Assembly: GCF_022848905.1 (NCBI RefSeq)
Contig: NZ_JAFIRA010000031.1
Span: 1-46,769, forward strand
Origin: Thermostichus vulcanus str. 'Rupite'
GTDB lineage: Bacteria > Cyanobacteriota > Cyanobacteriia > Thermostichales > Thermostichaceae
Reading direction: 5' to 3'
DNA length: 46,769 bases
Shown here: one piece after another, positions 29,914 through 37,665 of the stretch
How the letters are laid out: every line of letters starts with the position of its first letter
Position numbering within the stretch: the stretch's first letter is position 1
Position numbers and translations under genes: made by a program
The notes under the pieces: generated by a model
Database searches by the model: none
What the model saw: the letters and a program-made list of their open reading frames with translations, nothing else
Told to the model about the DNA's origin: nothing

Positions 29914-30708
29914 TCATAGGTGACAAGCAAAACAAGGTACATTCTCATCTTGACTATCTAGAACAGTGTCTAATGCCTGTGCAAGAAATTTTAAGTCTGC
30001 TCTCTTCTGTTCTATAGTAAGCATCCTCTTATGATCGGTAATAATCTCATCTTTTCGTTCTAGCAACTCAAGAAGAGTTTCCCCTTGAGTCCAGGTGTAG
30101 GTCCTGCCATCGCTGTGTTCCTGTTCATACCTGACTGCTTCTGCAAACAGATCAGGATGCTCCTCAGCCAACATCACCCATTCATACTTGCGCTGAAAGA
30201 AACAGAAAAAGCACCCAGATCGGGATCGCCAACGGTAATAATCCGGCAACCCGATTCCACTTTCATCCAAGAGCCGCAAAATATCCTCTTTCACTAATCC
30301 CCGCTCTTTGAATGGGAAAACAGGTTTGATATTAGGCTTAGTGGAGATATACCCATCCCGATTCTCATCAGCACGGATCCCGACATAGCTGATCGCCTCA
30401 TCATCCCCGACCCATTTCTCCAGAGGCTTGATCTTCATCTGTACCGTACACCAGCGCATCTTGGGTGAAGGCAAAACCCCACCATAGACATCCAGCCAGT
30501 GATCAAACCCCCGCTCAGACTCTAGGTAGGTGATTTTGATCCCCAACCGCGCCTTGAGCCGATCCAGGTAGTCGTAAGTCTCCTGTAGCTCCTTACCCGT
30601 GTCACAGAAGAAATACTCCATCTCAGGGATCTCCTTGTGCAGCAGGATCGCCAAGGCAGTGCTGTCCTTGCCACCCGATAGTCCTAAGATGTGCCTGACC
30701 TGTCCCAT
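29914..30708 (-). CDS. sspD: PAPS reductase-family sulfurtransferase, SspD/DndC-like
   Basis: The protein should adenylate the DNA backbone (ATP pyrophosphatase) and pass on sulfur. ATG 30708 places the PP-loop SGGKDS at residues 11-16; a TTG at 30717 adds three residues. Later motifs are YFCDTGKELQETYDYLDRL, KMRWCTVQMKIKP and YVGIRADENRDGY, all typical of PAPS reductase-like enzymes. Cysteines occur in SGCFFCFFQ and a C-terminal CFAC pair, possible Fe-S or persulfide sites. At 264 residues it is much shorter than DndC (about 500), which supports the Ssp-type assignment. One GGATCC lies near 30370. Confidence 0.82.
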   Translation of the reverse strand: MGQVRHILGLSGGKDSTALAILLHKEIPEMEYFFCDTGKELQETYDYLDRLKARLGIKITYLESERGFDHWLDVYGGVLPSPKMRWCTVQMKIKPLEKWVGDDEAISYVGIRADENRDGYISTKPNIKPVFPFKERGLVKEDILRLLDESGIGLPDYYRWRSRSGCFFCFFQRKYEWVMLAEEHPDLFAEAVRYEQEHSDGRTYTWTQGETLLELLERKDEIITDHKRMLTIEQKRADLKFLAQALDTVLDSQDENVPCFACHL

Positions 30709-30826
30709 CAAGTGCAACCTCGCAACCCAGGGAGCCCCTCCCTGAACAGTTTAGAGGCTCATTTGAAAACTGTCATGCGGCAGCTACCGGCAGCTACACC
30801 CAAGTTTACTGGGGAAGCACTGACCC

Positions 30827-30855
30827 GCTGCGCTACGCGCCGCTGACGCGAACAG
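30827..30855 (+). repeat. Short dispersed repeat (GCTGCGC...GCGAACAG), copy 1
   Basis: A GC-rich 29-bp segment, GCTGCGC then a variable centre then GACGCGAACAG, recurs at 31669-31690 and, inverted, at 36183-36212. The flanks are constant while the centre varies in length. It lies in the gap between the sulfurtransferase start and the Uma2 gene. It resembles the small dispersed repeats of cyanobacteria. Confidence 0.55.
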
Positions 30856-30922
30856 GGATCCCGAACAGCAAAATGCTCCTTGGCTGCCCTGTCTTCCCTG
30901 TGTCTTGGAGTAGGATGCACAA

Positions 30923-30966
30923 CTATACATTGAATCTATACATTGAATAGAATCTATACATTGAAT
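30923..30966 (+). repeat. Three copies of CTATACATTGAAT at the Uma2 gene end
   Basis: CTATACATTGAAT occurs at 30923-30935, 30936-30948 and 30954-30966; the last two are separated by AGAAT. The final copy encodes, on the minus strand, the last residues and stop of the Uma2 gene (F-N-V-stop). The other two are duplications of that gene end in the spacer. Confidence 0.8.
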
Positions 30967-31559
30967 AAAGACTCAGCTTTAAGCTCTTGTCCCGAAAAGT
31001 ATGAAGACTGGATTCTCTCTATGCCTTTGAACTGAGAAGCCTGATAATCACGTCCATTCTGTAAAGTAAAAACAGTAACCTTCCCTTCCTCAGGATCTAC
31101 AACCCAATATTCAGGGATCCCTAATTCTTGATATTCCTTGGTCTTGATCTCATAATCACGTTCTCGATTCTCCTCACCGGGGCTGACGACTTCTACCACC
31201 AAGAGTGGAGGACGTTCCACGATGGCTGATTTGGGGTTTTGCTTGCGAAGTGCTTCCCAGTCCTCAGCGTGAATGATACAAAGATCTGGCTCCCGTGAGG
31301 TTCGGATCCCCGTTCGGATCCCGATGCCCGTGGCAAAGACCTTATCCTTGCGACCCAAGCGCCCTATTTCTTGGTTCATCCATAAGAAAAGCAAGCGGAT
31401 GATCTCTGCATGCAGAGGGCTGGCTGTCGGTATAATGATGATATTCCCATCTTCTAATTCGTGGCGAAAATCAGTGCCATCGTTGTAGTCAAGATACTCA
31501 GCAAAGGTAACTTTTTGGTTTGTGCCTGCGTGCCCCTGACGAATGGGTGTGCGAGTCAT
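30954..31559 (-). CDS. Uma2 family endonuclease (between sspC- and sspD-like genes)
   Basis: ATG 31559, preceded by AGGGGTACTAAG, begins a 201-residue protein; the longer frame to 31703 starts in non-conserved sequence. The PD-(D/E)XK-like core of Uma2 (DUF820) is visible: EPDLCII (Asp), PPLLVVEVVSPGEENRERDYEIKTKEY (E...K) and LGIPEYWVVDPEEG. Uma2 genes are abundant in cyanobacteria and their target is generally unknown. Here the gene is collinear with the phosphorothioation operon and sits between ATPase and sulfurtransferase, so it is probably cotranscribed. Whether it is part of the system or a passenger cannot be told. Confidence 0.85.
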   Translation of the reverse strand: MTRTPIRQGHAGTNQKVTFAEYLDYNDGTDFRHELEDGNIIIIPTASPLHAEIIRLLFLWMNQEIGRLGRKDKVFATGIGIRTGIRTSREPDLCIIHAEDWEALRKQNPKSAIVERPPLLVVEVVSPGEENRERDYEIKTKEYQELGIPEYWVVDPEEGKVTVFTLQNGRDYQASQFKGIERIQSSYFSGQELKAESLFNV

Positions 31560-31668
31560 CTTAGTACCCCTGTTTTTTACTATCCGTTCCGTTAGCACAG
31601 CCTGCCGTAGGTAATGAACTCTATCACCATAGCCAGATCTGCCCTCTACGCATAGTCGCTGTATTAAA

Positions 31669-31690
31669 GCTGCGCCGCCGACGCGAACAG
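31669..31690 (+). repeat. Short dispersed repeat (GCTGCGC...GCGAACAG), copy 2
   Basis: A 22-bp shorter version, GCTGCGCCGCCGACGCGAACAG, with the same flanks as copies at 30827-30855 and 36183-36212. It lies upstream of the Uma2 start at 31559, in a stretch that otherwise shows no gene. Confidence 0.5.
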
Positions 31691-31718
31691 CAGACCGAGC
31701 CAAAGCCGCTAATTTGTC

Positions 31719-31811
31719 CTACTTGACTAACCGCGAAGCCACCTCAATAATTTCTAGCCGCTCCTGGTTGAGCAGTTGCTCCAAAGCAATGAGGATTTCC
31801 GTCTTTGTCAT
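31719..31811 (-). CDS. Tiny ORF, possible antitoxin-like fragment
   Basis: This 30-residue frame (MTKTEILIALEQLLNQERL..., ending IIEVASRLVK) has a good ribosome site (AGGGGA) 4 bp before overlapping ATG codons at 31814 and 31811. It starts 8-11 bp after the ATPase stop. Amphipathic helix content resembles the beginning of small antitoxin-like proteins next to Uma2 or PIN genes. The frame may be the remnant of a longer gene. I cannot assign a function. Confidence 0.35.
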   Translation of the reverse strand: MTKTEILIALEQLLNQERLEIIEVASRLVK

Positions 31812-31821
31812 CATGGTTCCC

Positions 31822-34800
31822 CTACTTGAGATGAAATCTGAGCCTGTCATCACTTGGATCCTGTCTGGGCTTTTTATGGCCCAACACATCTGTAGGCTCT
31901 TCGGCGGCAAAGATTGTCTCCGTCAAGCCTGTTACTAACGCCTGTTGGATCTGGGGATCCCTACACTCCCTTAGGATCTTGTCGATCATCGGCTGGACTG
32001 TGGCATGGATCCCTTCATCCATCCAAACCATGCGGTGGGTTTCCTTCCCGTCCGGTCGGGTAATCGTAATCCGCCGTGCCGCTACGCACGACCCTTGGTC
32101 TACAAACCCTTCTTTTTTGGATGCCCTCACCTCAGATTGCAACGCTTCCAGATTCTTAAACCGCCGCGCCAGATCGCTCAGATTCACCTCAAACCGAGTT
32201 ACATCCTCATCCGACCACGACTCAGCAGGCTTATCTGCCACAATCATCAACAACGACTCCAGCCACTCGTGATCTGGTTTGATCTCATCCACTGCTGCCA
32301 ATACAAAACTTCTCAGGGTGGGCTCTAACACCTGCCCAACCAAATAGTTAGCCCTGATCTTCAAGTCAGCCCGAAGATTATCCATAGGAGAACGGATCCC
32401 GAATGCACTGTAAAGCAACTCCTGACTGTCTGTAACCAGCCGCTCGTAGCAGGTTTGGATCTCGTGAAGTGCCTGCACTAATTTTTTGCGAAAGATCCGA
32501 GCCGTAGAGCCATCATCCTCCAGTCCTGAAACGAAGGGATCCATTCCAACCGCTTTGGGCAACGCCGTGAAGAGTAATTCATCCGGCTCCTGAGCCTGCA
32601 TCAAGGTCTGCAACACCGCTTGAGACTCAGAACTCAACCGAGTCGTCTTGCGAGTATGAGCAGGCAGTTTTTTAACAAATTGGAATAGGGGCTTCACCAC
32701 TGATAGCAACGTCAGATTACGGATTCCCTGCCCCGTGGGAGCCTTAGACCGTAACACATCCTCAAGCTCCTGAAACACCTGTGACCGCAGTCCGGTAATC
32801 TCGAAATACTTCACCGCAAACCGAGAGGGATCCTTGACCAACAACTCAAAATGCTCCGCCCCTAGCACTGGGATAAACGTCCCATCTTTGTAAACACTCA
32901 CATCATCCACATGATGCAGCAACACCGCCGCCAGCAAGACCGGAATGGATCCCCGCTTCACCCCATAGGGAGGCGCCTCTAGGTGAGCATACAGTTCCCC
33001 TAAACTGCGCTGTTGCTGGGATCCCAAACAAAACCCCTCAATGGCCTGCCAAACTCTCGCTACTCCCTCATCGGTTGGAGGATAAAAACCCCAAGTTCCG
33101 TCCATCTGCCGGTGGATCCCTGACTGAGCAAGCAGCGAGTCATACATACTCACCTCAGGCCCATGCCCCTCCAACCCCAAACGAGGGATCTCGGCCTTCT
33201 CCAGCATCCCCTCCAGCAATACCCGCCGTGCCTTTGCCCCCTGAGAGGTCAGCTCCCGCCGATTAATCAATTCATTCCACAGCACCAACCCTTGGTCATA
33301 CACCTGGTCGCACACTGCCGAAAGTTGGGCATTCAGTTCCCGTTCATGGGTAAACACCACCGGGATCCCCTGCACCCAACACTGAGCCTTGCCCACATCA
33401 AATCCCATCGCAATCGCCTCATCCAGCAAAGCTTTTGCCTGAGACAGCCGCTGCCGCACCTCCAATCGCGCCACCCCATCCGTTTGTAGCTCTGGGGCTT
33501 TTCTCACCTGCTGCAACGCCCCATACTCCTGAGCCGTCACCCGGATCCGTCCCAAGCCCGTCACCGATACCATCACCAATGGCTTGCCATCTTTTGTCTG
33601 AGCAGGGACTTCCTCTGGCAGTTCTTCCGTCACCCAGTACCCCAGTAGCCCATCCGCATCGGTGCTCTCACAAGCCAACTCTGCCAACGACTCACCACCA
33701 TCCAGATACCGCCGCTCAAAGTAGCGCAACGTCCCTGTCTCATAGCTATGCCGCTGCACCACCACCGGCTTGAGGGGATGGTAGGTCGTCAACAAATCCA
33801 CTAAGGATCCCTGTTCCTGTTGCAGATACTCCTGCAGCTGTAACTCCACATCAAAATCGGATCCCTGCCAGAGCCGCAACTCATCCATCAGCCGCCGATG
33901 AGTCACCTGCCCCTTATCCACTAGATGTTGAATAATCTCCTGCCAGTAGTTTTGACTCTCAGGATTCGGCTCATCGCACAACGCCAAGGCCACCACTGAG
34001 CGCTTGGCCCGCAGGGATCCCGTCGTGGTCACTAGGTTGAGCACCCCAATGGTTTTCAGCACCTTCACCCAATCGGGATCCCAATGCCGCGCATCCTCCA
34101 CCCGTTCCTGAACCTCCAGCCAACGTTGCGACTTGGATCCCTTGCCCACCGACTCCACAAAGTAGTCGTAGACCTGATGGAGTTGCAGAGTGGGCCAATG
34201 GCCTGAACTGAACAGGGTCGTTCGCAGAAACTCCTGAAAGGAAAACGGCTCCTCACTGGTCAAGAACGTAAACAGCGAGCGGTCATTCTGGGCATAGCGT
34301 AAACAAAGCTGGGGTAACGCCAACGCTGCCAGGGGATGTAACGGATAGACCCGTCCCAAAGTCTCCCCCGTCCCCACATCGGGTATCTCAGCCTTAAGCT
34401 GCTCATACCAAGTGGATCCCCAATCACTAAAGTCTTTCGCTTGGATAATGGCGCGTCCCATCACCTGCACCATCTGCTCAGCCGATTCTACAAACGGGAT
34501 CTCCTCAAACCGCCCCTGAATCTTGGCCCACTCTTGCCGCTGTGTTGTGGCCAACCGTGCCCCATAGTCGGTAAATCCTTGATGCAGGATCCCTAGGACA
34601 TAGACCTCCCGCCCCTGCTCCGCCAACTGCTGCAACAGATAGACATCCTCCTCCCCCTGATGCTGGGCGGTATACTCCAGCGCCTTGCCCAACTCATCCA
34701 GCACCAACAGGACGGGAACCCCTGCCGCCTTTTGGATGGCTTCCACCAGCTTCAGTACCTCCACATTGGTAAGACTGGCTCTCTTGTCCAGCTCCCCTTC

Positions 34801-35289
34801 CAAGTCCTTGAGATCTACAATCGCTCGCCATGCCTCAGGTCGCTGATGAACGGGCCAAAACTCTTCAATCCCTCTTTCCAAGGCGCGCAACACCGTATGG
34901 CTGATGGGTTCTCGTTGCGCCGCCACCACCGCCCGGATCCAGCCCTGCTGCGGCACTCTCTCCAGTGTTTTGATGCTCTCGGATTCTGCCCCCAAAGCTT
35001 GAGAAGCAATCACCATTGCCTTCTGACGCATGGGATCCCTGTGCTTGCCCAGCAATGCGGTCAAAAAGTGAGCAAATGCCGACTTCCCGGTTCCATACAC
35101 CCCCGTCAGTGTCCAAGCCCGTGCCTGTTTGCGCTGGGTACCCACATCCCTCAGGATCCGCTGTAGTGCTAACACCGCCCGCTCCGTCGGGATATACCCC
35201 TCCAGACTCTCAGGATCCCCCATGTCCCGCTCCAAATTAATGGAACGGCTGTAGCGGCGATTCACATGGATCAGCTCAGACAGGCGCAT
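31822..35289 (-). CDS. sspC: Large P-loop ATPase, SspC-like
   Basis: ATG 35289 gives 1155 residues starting MRLSELIHVNRRYSRSINLE; an upstream in-frame TTG at 35316 is possible. Counted from that TTG, Walker A GVYGTGKS is at 72-79 and Walker B PVLLVLDELG at 201-210. The remaining roughly 950 residues lack motifs I recognise. The ATPase sits with a DUF4007 gene and a PAPS reductase-like gene, the SspB-SspC-SspD trio of single-strand phosphorothioation systems. BrxC-like ATPases of BREX have a similar P-loop start, but no PglZ is present. It is rich in GGATCC (about 20 sites by eye), so it looks long resident in this genome. Confidence 0.72.
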   Translation of the reverse strand: MRLSELIHVNRRYSRSINLERDMGDPESLEGYIPTERAVLALQRILRDVGTQRKQARAWTLTGVYGTGKSAFAHFLTALLGKHRDPMRQKAMVIASQALGAESESIKTLERVPQQGWIRAVVAAQREPISHTVLRALERGIEEFWPVHQRPEAWRAIVDLKDLEGELDKRASLTNVEVLKLVEAIQKAAGVPVLLVLDELGKALEYTAQHQGEEDVYLLQQLAEQGREVYVLGILHQGFTDYGARLATTQRQEWAKIQGRFEEIPFVESAEQMVQVMGRAIIQAKDFSDWGSTWYEQLKAEIPDVGTGETLGRVYPLHPLAALALPQLCLRYAQNDRSLFTFLTSEEPFSFQEFLRTTLFSSGHWPTLQLHQVYDYFVESVGKGSKSQRWLEVQERVEDARHWDPDWVKVLKTIGVLNLVTTTGSLRAKRSVVALALCDEPNPESQNYWQEIIQHLVDKGQVTHRRLMDELRLWQGSDFDVELQLQEYLQQEQGSLVDLLTTYHPLKPVVVQRHSYETGTLRYFERRYLDGGESLAELACESTDADGLLGYWVTEELPEEVPAQTKDGKPLVMVSVTGLGRIRVTAQEYGALQQVRKAPELQTDGVARLEVRQRLSQAKALLDEAIAMGFDVGKAQCWVQGIPVVFTHERELNAQLSAVCDQVYDQGLVLWNELINRRELTSQGAKARRVLLEGMLEKAEIPRLGLEGHGPEVSMYDSLLAQSGIHRQMDGTWGFYPPTDEGVARVWQAIEGFCLGSQQQRSLGELYAHLEAPPYGVKRGSIPVLLAAVLLHHVDDVSVYKDGTFIPVLGAEHFELLVKDPSRFAVKYFEITGLRSQVFQELEDVLRSKAPTGQGIRNLTLLSVVKPLFQFVKKLPAHTRKTTRLSSESQAVLQTLMQAQEPDELLFTALPKAVGMDPFVSGLEDDGSTARIFRKKLVQALHEIQTCYERLVTDSQELLYSAFGIRSPMDNLRADLKIRANYLVGQVLEPTLRSFVLAAVDEIKPDHEWLESLLMIVADKPAESWSDEDVTRFEVNLSDLARRFKNLEALQSEVRASKKEGFVDQGSCVAARRITITRPDGKETHRMVWMDEGIHATVQPMIDKILRECRDPQIQQALVTGLTETIFAAEEPTDVLGHKKPRQDPSDDRLRFHLK

Positions 35290-35389
35290 AGATAAAGTGA
35301 CCGAGAGTAGGCTCAATCCTAAGAATAACGGCCATCCTCTGTCGGAACCCTCTGAGCTAGAGTAAAGCTGTCCATCTCAACGGATCTGC

Positions 35390-36079
35390 ATGACTCCAAC
35401 CTTTGAGGTGACCTCTCAAACAAACCTTCCTCAACCTACCCCCCCAGACATCAGTGATCTCGTCATCGAGGACGATCAACCTGTGGACAGCCTCTACTCC
35501 GAAAAACTGCAACGGCTGCTCACTAACGCCCTCTATGCCTCCTTCAAGCCAGGGATCCCGTTTTTAGTCACGGCCAATGTGGGACTGTTTTATGCCCTGA
35601 AAACCAATCCCCTTGTGCCGGATGTGATGCTGAGTTTGGGGGTCTCTGCTCCCACTAACTTTGAGCGTCGAGAAGACCGCACCTACTTTGTCTGGGAAAT
35701 GGGCAAACCCCCCGAAGTGGCCATCGAGATTGTCTCCAATCGCAAAGGTCACGAACTGGGATCCAAACTCACCGCCTATGCCCATGCCGGAGTCAGCTAT
35801 TACGTGGTCTACGATCCCCTAGTACAACTGAAGGAATTACAGGGATCCCGTTTAGCTATCTTCGAGCGGCAGGGATCCCAACTTGTCCCCTATGACTCCA
35901 CCTGGATGCCAGATGTGGGTCTGGGGCTGACCCTGTGGCAGGGATCCTTTGAGGGGGTGACGGTCGAGTGGCTACGCTGGTGTGATCAAGAGGGGCAGAT
36001 TCTATTGACTGGTGAAGAACGCTCCGAACAACTGCTGGAACTGCTGCGTTCCCATGGCATCACGCCCCCAGAGAACTAG
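35390..36079 (+). CDS. Uma2 family endonuclease (opposite strand, between sspC- and sspB-like genes)
   Basis: The 229-residue protein shows the Uma2/DUF820 core: a conserved Asp in LVPDVMLSLGV, PPEVAIEIVSNRKGHELGSKLTAYAHAGV (E...K) and YYVVYDPLVQL. It diverges from the ATPase gene 100 bp away, and its last 20 bp overlap the end of the DUF4007 gene on the other strand (36060-36079). This places a plus-strand gene in the middle of a minus-strand operon, so the DUF4007 gene and the ATPase gene must be transcribed across it or separately. The gene contains six or more GGATCC sites, like the host. Confidence 0.85.
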   Translation: MTPTFEVTSQTNLPQPTPPDISDLVIEDDQPVDSLYSEKLQRLLTNALYASFKPGIPFLVTANVGLFYALKTNPLVPDVMLSLGVSAPTNFERREDRTYFVWEMGKPPEVAIEIVSNRKGHELGSKLTAYAHAGVSYYVVYDPLVQLKELQGSRLAIFERQGSQLVPYDSTWMPDVGLGLTLWQGSFEGVTVEWLRWCDQEGQILLTGEERSEQLLELLRSHGITPPEN

Positions 36080-37010
36080 CGTAATAGCTGTCTAGTAGAT
36101 TCTCTGCCAGAACCTCAGGGCTTCCCACAAAGCTCATCTGAATCAATCCGGCACTCTCTGACAAGCGAATCTCCGCTCTCTTCTGTTCGCGCCAGCGCGC
36201 CTTTGGCGCAGCCACCCGTTCAATCGCCTCTGATAGAGCACTCTCGGATAGCTTGAACACCAAGCCAGGGCTATTCACCTCATACAGCAGCCGACTCAGG
36301 GACACTGTTCCCCCACCCTTAAGCTCTTCATCTGGCCCACCGGCTACAAACTGCAAACATGCCGCCACCACCACTTCTGGTGGCAGATTCACCTTCAATC
36401 CCGTCCCAAATCGGTAACCTTTCTCTTCCGCCCGAATCAGCCCCAGCTCCGCAAAGGGACAGTCCAAACTATCCTCCGTTGGCCCTGCTTTGGCCTTGCC
36501 GCTCTGCGCTCCATACATCCGCAGCAGGCACGTCAGATCTTTGTGCAGGGATCCCGTCGCCACCCGCTTGCCCATCTGAGCGCAATAGTCTTCTAATGCC
36601 CGCAGCAGATCCTCAGCCGTAAACTCCACCTGGCGAAACTGATTGAACGCCACCCACCAGGCCGTTGCCACACAAGGAGGTCGCAATAGGTGCCAATGCA
36701 GCAACCACAAAGAGGCCGGATCTTCTAGATAGGGATCCCATTGCCCCAATAACTTGTGGCCAAAGTCCGTGGGTCTGTCGCCCTCTGTCAACTTGAACGC
36801 CTCGCACCAATAGCGGATAGAGCGCACCATATTCTTACCCACCCCCAGCCGCACCGGGGCATCCTCCCGCAGAAAAATCTGGGGATCCTTCTTGGCTGCC
36901 TCAAACCCTTTTTTCAGCCAGCCATAGCGGGGATGGAAGGTCTCATGACGGGCAAAGGCCAGACTCGCCCCGGCTCCCTGTGGGAGATCTAACAAAACCT
37001 GTTGTTTCAT
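36060..37010 (-). CDS. sspB: DUF4007 family protein, SspB-like
   Basis: The 316-residue protein begins with the DUF4007 pattern: FARHETFHPRYGWLKKGFEAA, then VRLGVGKNMVRSIRYWCEAF and LWLLHWHLL. From memory, SspB of SspABCD systems is a DUF4007 protein with DNA nicking activity needed for single-strand phosphorothioation; that is the basis of the symbol. Its ATG overlaps the preceding small gene's stop as ATGA (37007-37010), so it is translationally coupled to the PIN-associated pair. A dispersed GC-rich repeat (36183-36212) is embedded in frame near residues 267-276 (RVAAPKARWREQ). Confidence 0.78.
   Translation of the reverse strand: MKQQVLLDLPQGAGASLAFARHETFHPRYGWLKKGFEAAKKDPQIFLREDAPVRLGVGKNMVRSIRYWCEAFKLTEGDRPTDFGHKLLGQWDPYLEDPASLWLLHWHLLRPPCVATAWWVAFNQFRQVEFTAEDLLRALEDYCAQMGKRVATGSLHKDLTCLLRMYGAQSGKAKAGPTEDSLDCPFAELGLIRAEEKGYRFGTGLKVNLPPEVVVAACLQFVAGGPDEELKGGGTVSLSRLLYEVNSPGLVFKLSESALSEAIERVAAPKARWREQKRAEIRLSESAGLIQMSFVGSPEVLAENLLDSYYASSLGA
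36183..36212 (-). repeat. Short dispersed repeat (GCTGCGC...GCGAACAG), copy 3, inside the DUF4007 gene
   Basis: On the minus strand this 30-bp segment starts GCTGCGCC and ends GGCGCGAACAG, like the two intergenic copies at 30827 and 31669. It is inside the coding sequence and keeps the frame, contributing about ten residues (AAPKARWREQ). Confidence 0.5.
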
Positions 37011-37210
37011 ATATCCCCTTCAGCAGCCCTGTTTGATTGGATAGCCTGAGTAATATCCTCAAGGGTTACGTCTGACAGCCACTGTTGACGCTCCTTCGTA
37101 TAGTCTCCCTTCCCGGTCTCAAACTGCTGGAGGAATCGCACCATTCCCACATACCCTAGTTCCTTAGCCAACGCATCTAATCCACGCTGCCGCAATTCAG
37201 TTGTGTTCAT
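37007..37210 (-). CDS. Small partner of the PIN protein (putative antitoxin)
   Basis: ATG 37210 gives 67 residues (MNTTELRQRGLDALAKELG...). It starts 2 bp after the PIN gene stop (37213), and its TGA overlaps the DUF4007 ATG. A small helical protein of this type is recurrent next to PIN genes in cyanobacteria, so I infer an antitoxin. The order toxin-then-antitoxin is the reverse of the common arrangement. No DNA-binding domain is evident. Being fused by overlap to the modification gene, it may simply ride on, or drive, its transcription. Confidence 0.68.
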   Translation of the reverse strand: MNTTELRQRGLDALAKELGYVGMVRFLQQFETGKGDYTKERQQWLSDVTLEDITQAIQSNRAAEGDI

Positions 37211-37212
37211 CG

Positions 37213-37665
37213 TTATGTTTCCTCCATTGGTTGCCCCATCAGCCACGACACCGGGTTATCCACTGTGACAGATACAGTTGCCGCCCGTCCCACTTGCCGT
37301 AGCAGCCTATCATCAACCGTCAAAAAGACATCAACCTGTCCCTGCTCGGCAGAGGCCACGTGCAAACTATCCAACAGTTGGATCCCCACAGATTGCAATG
37401 CTTGACCGCGCTGCACTACTGTCTCGTCTAAGGGGATCCTAGCCTTGGCCACCTGCAATGACCTCAGCAATCGTTCCCGCCGTTCAGGATCCGGTGTGGC
37501 CCGCATCTCAAACTCCACCACGTCGCTCGTGAACAGCAAACAGTCCCCACTCTCACAACGGCTTAGGATCAGTAGCACCGCCTCTGCCTCTAGCCGGATT
37601 CGCTCTTGGCTCTGGTCATCAAAGGGGCGATTCAAACAACAGACATCCAGATAAATCCGTTGCAT
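37213..37665 (-). CDS. PIN domain ribonuclease (toxin-like)
   Basis: This 150-residue PIN domain has the acidic residues expected for Mg2+-dependent RNA cleavage: Asp 7 in MQRIYLDVCCLNRPFDD, Glu 51/53 in DVVEFEMR, Asp 99 in LLDSLHVASAE, and Asp 118/119 in FLTVDDRLL. It is the first gene of a minus-strand run PIN-small partner-DUF4007. Its start codon overlaps, on opposite strands, the start codon of the methyltransferase gene (37664), so no space remains for a promoter outside coding DNA. A VapC-type toxin is the likely class. Confidence 0.85.
   Translation of the reverse strand: MQRIYLDVCCLNRPFDDQSQERIRLEAEAVLLILSRCESGDCLLFTSDVVEFEMRATPDPERRERLLRSLQVAKARIPLDETVVQRGQALQSVGIQLLDSLHVASAEQGQVDVFLTVDDRLLRQVGRAATVSVTVDNPVSWLMGQPMEET

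Noticed and set aside
30923-30966. CRISPR array
   Set aside because: Units are 13 bp with 0-5 bp between them; no spacers and no cas genes in the window.
31822-35316. BREX system, with the large ATPase as BrxC
   Set aside because: No PglZ phosphatase, BREX methyltransferase or Lon-like gene is present, and the neighbours are phosphorothioation genes.
19953-37010. Canonical Dnd modification operon (dndBCDE)
   Set aside because: No DndD-like SMC ATPase, DndE-sized gene, DndB or full-length DndC is visible; the short PP-loop enzyme with a DUF4007 gene and large ATPase fits the Ssp type better.
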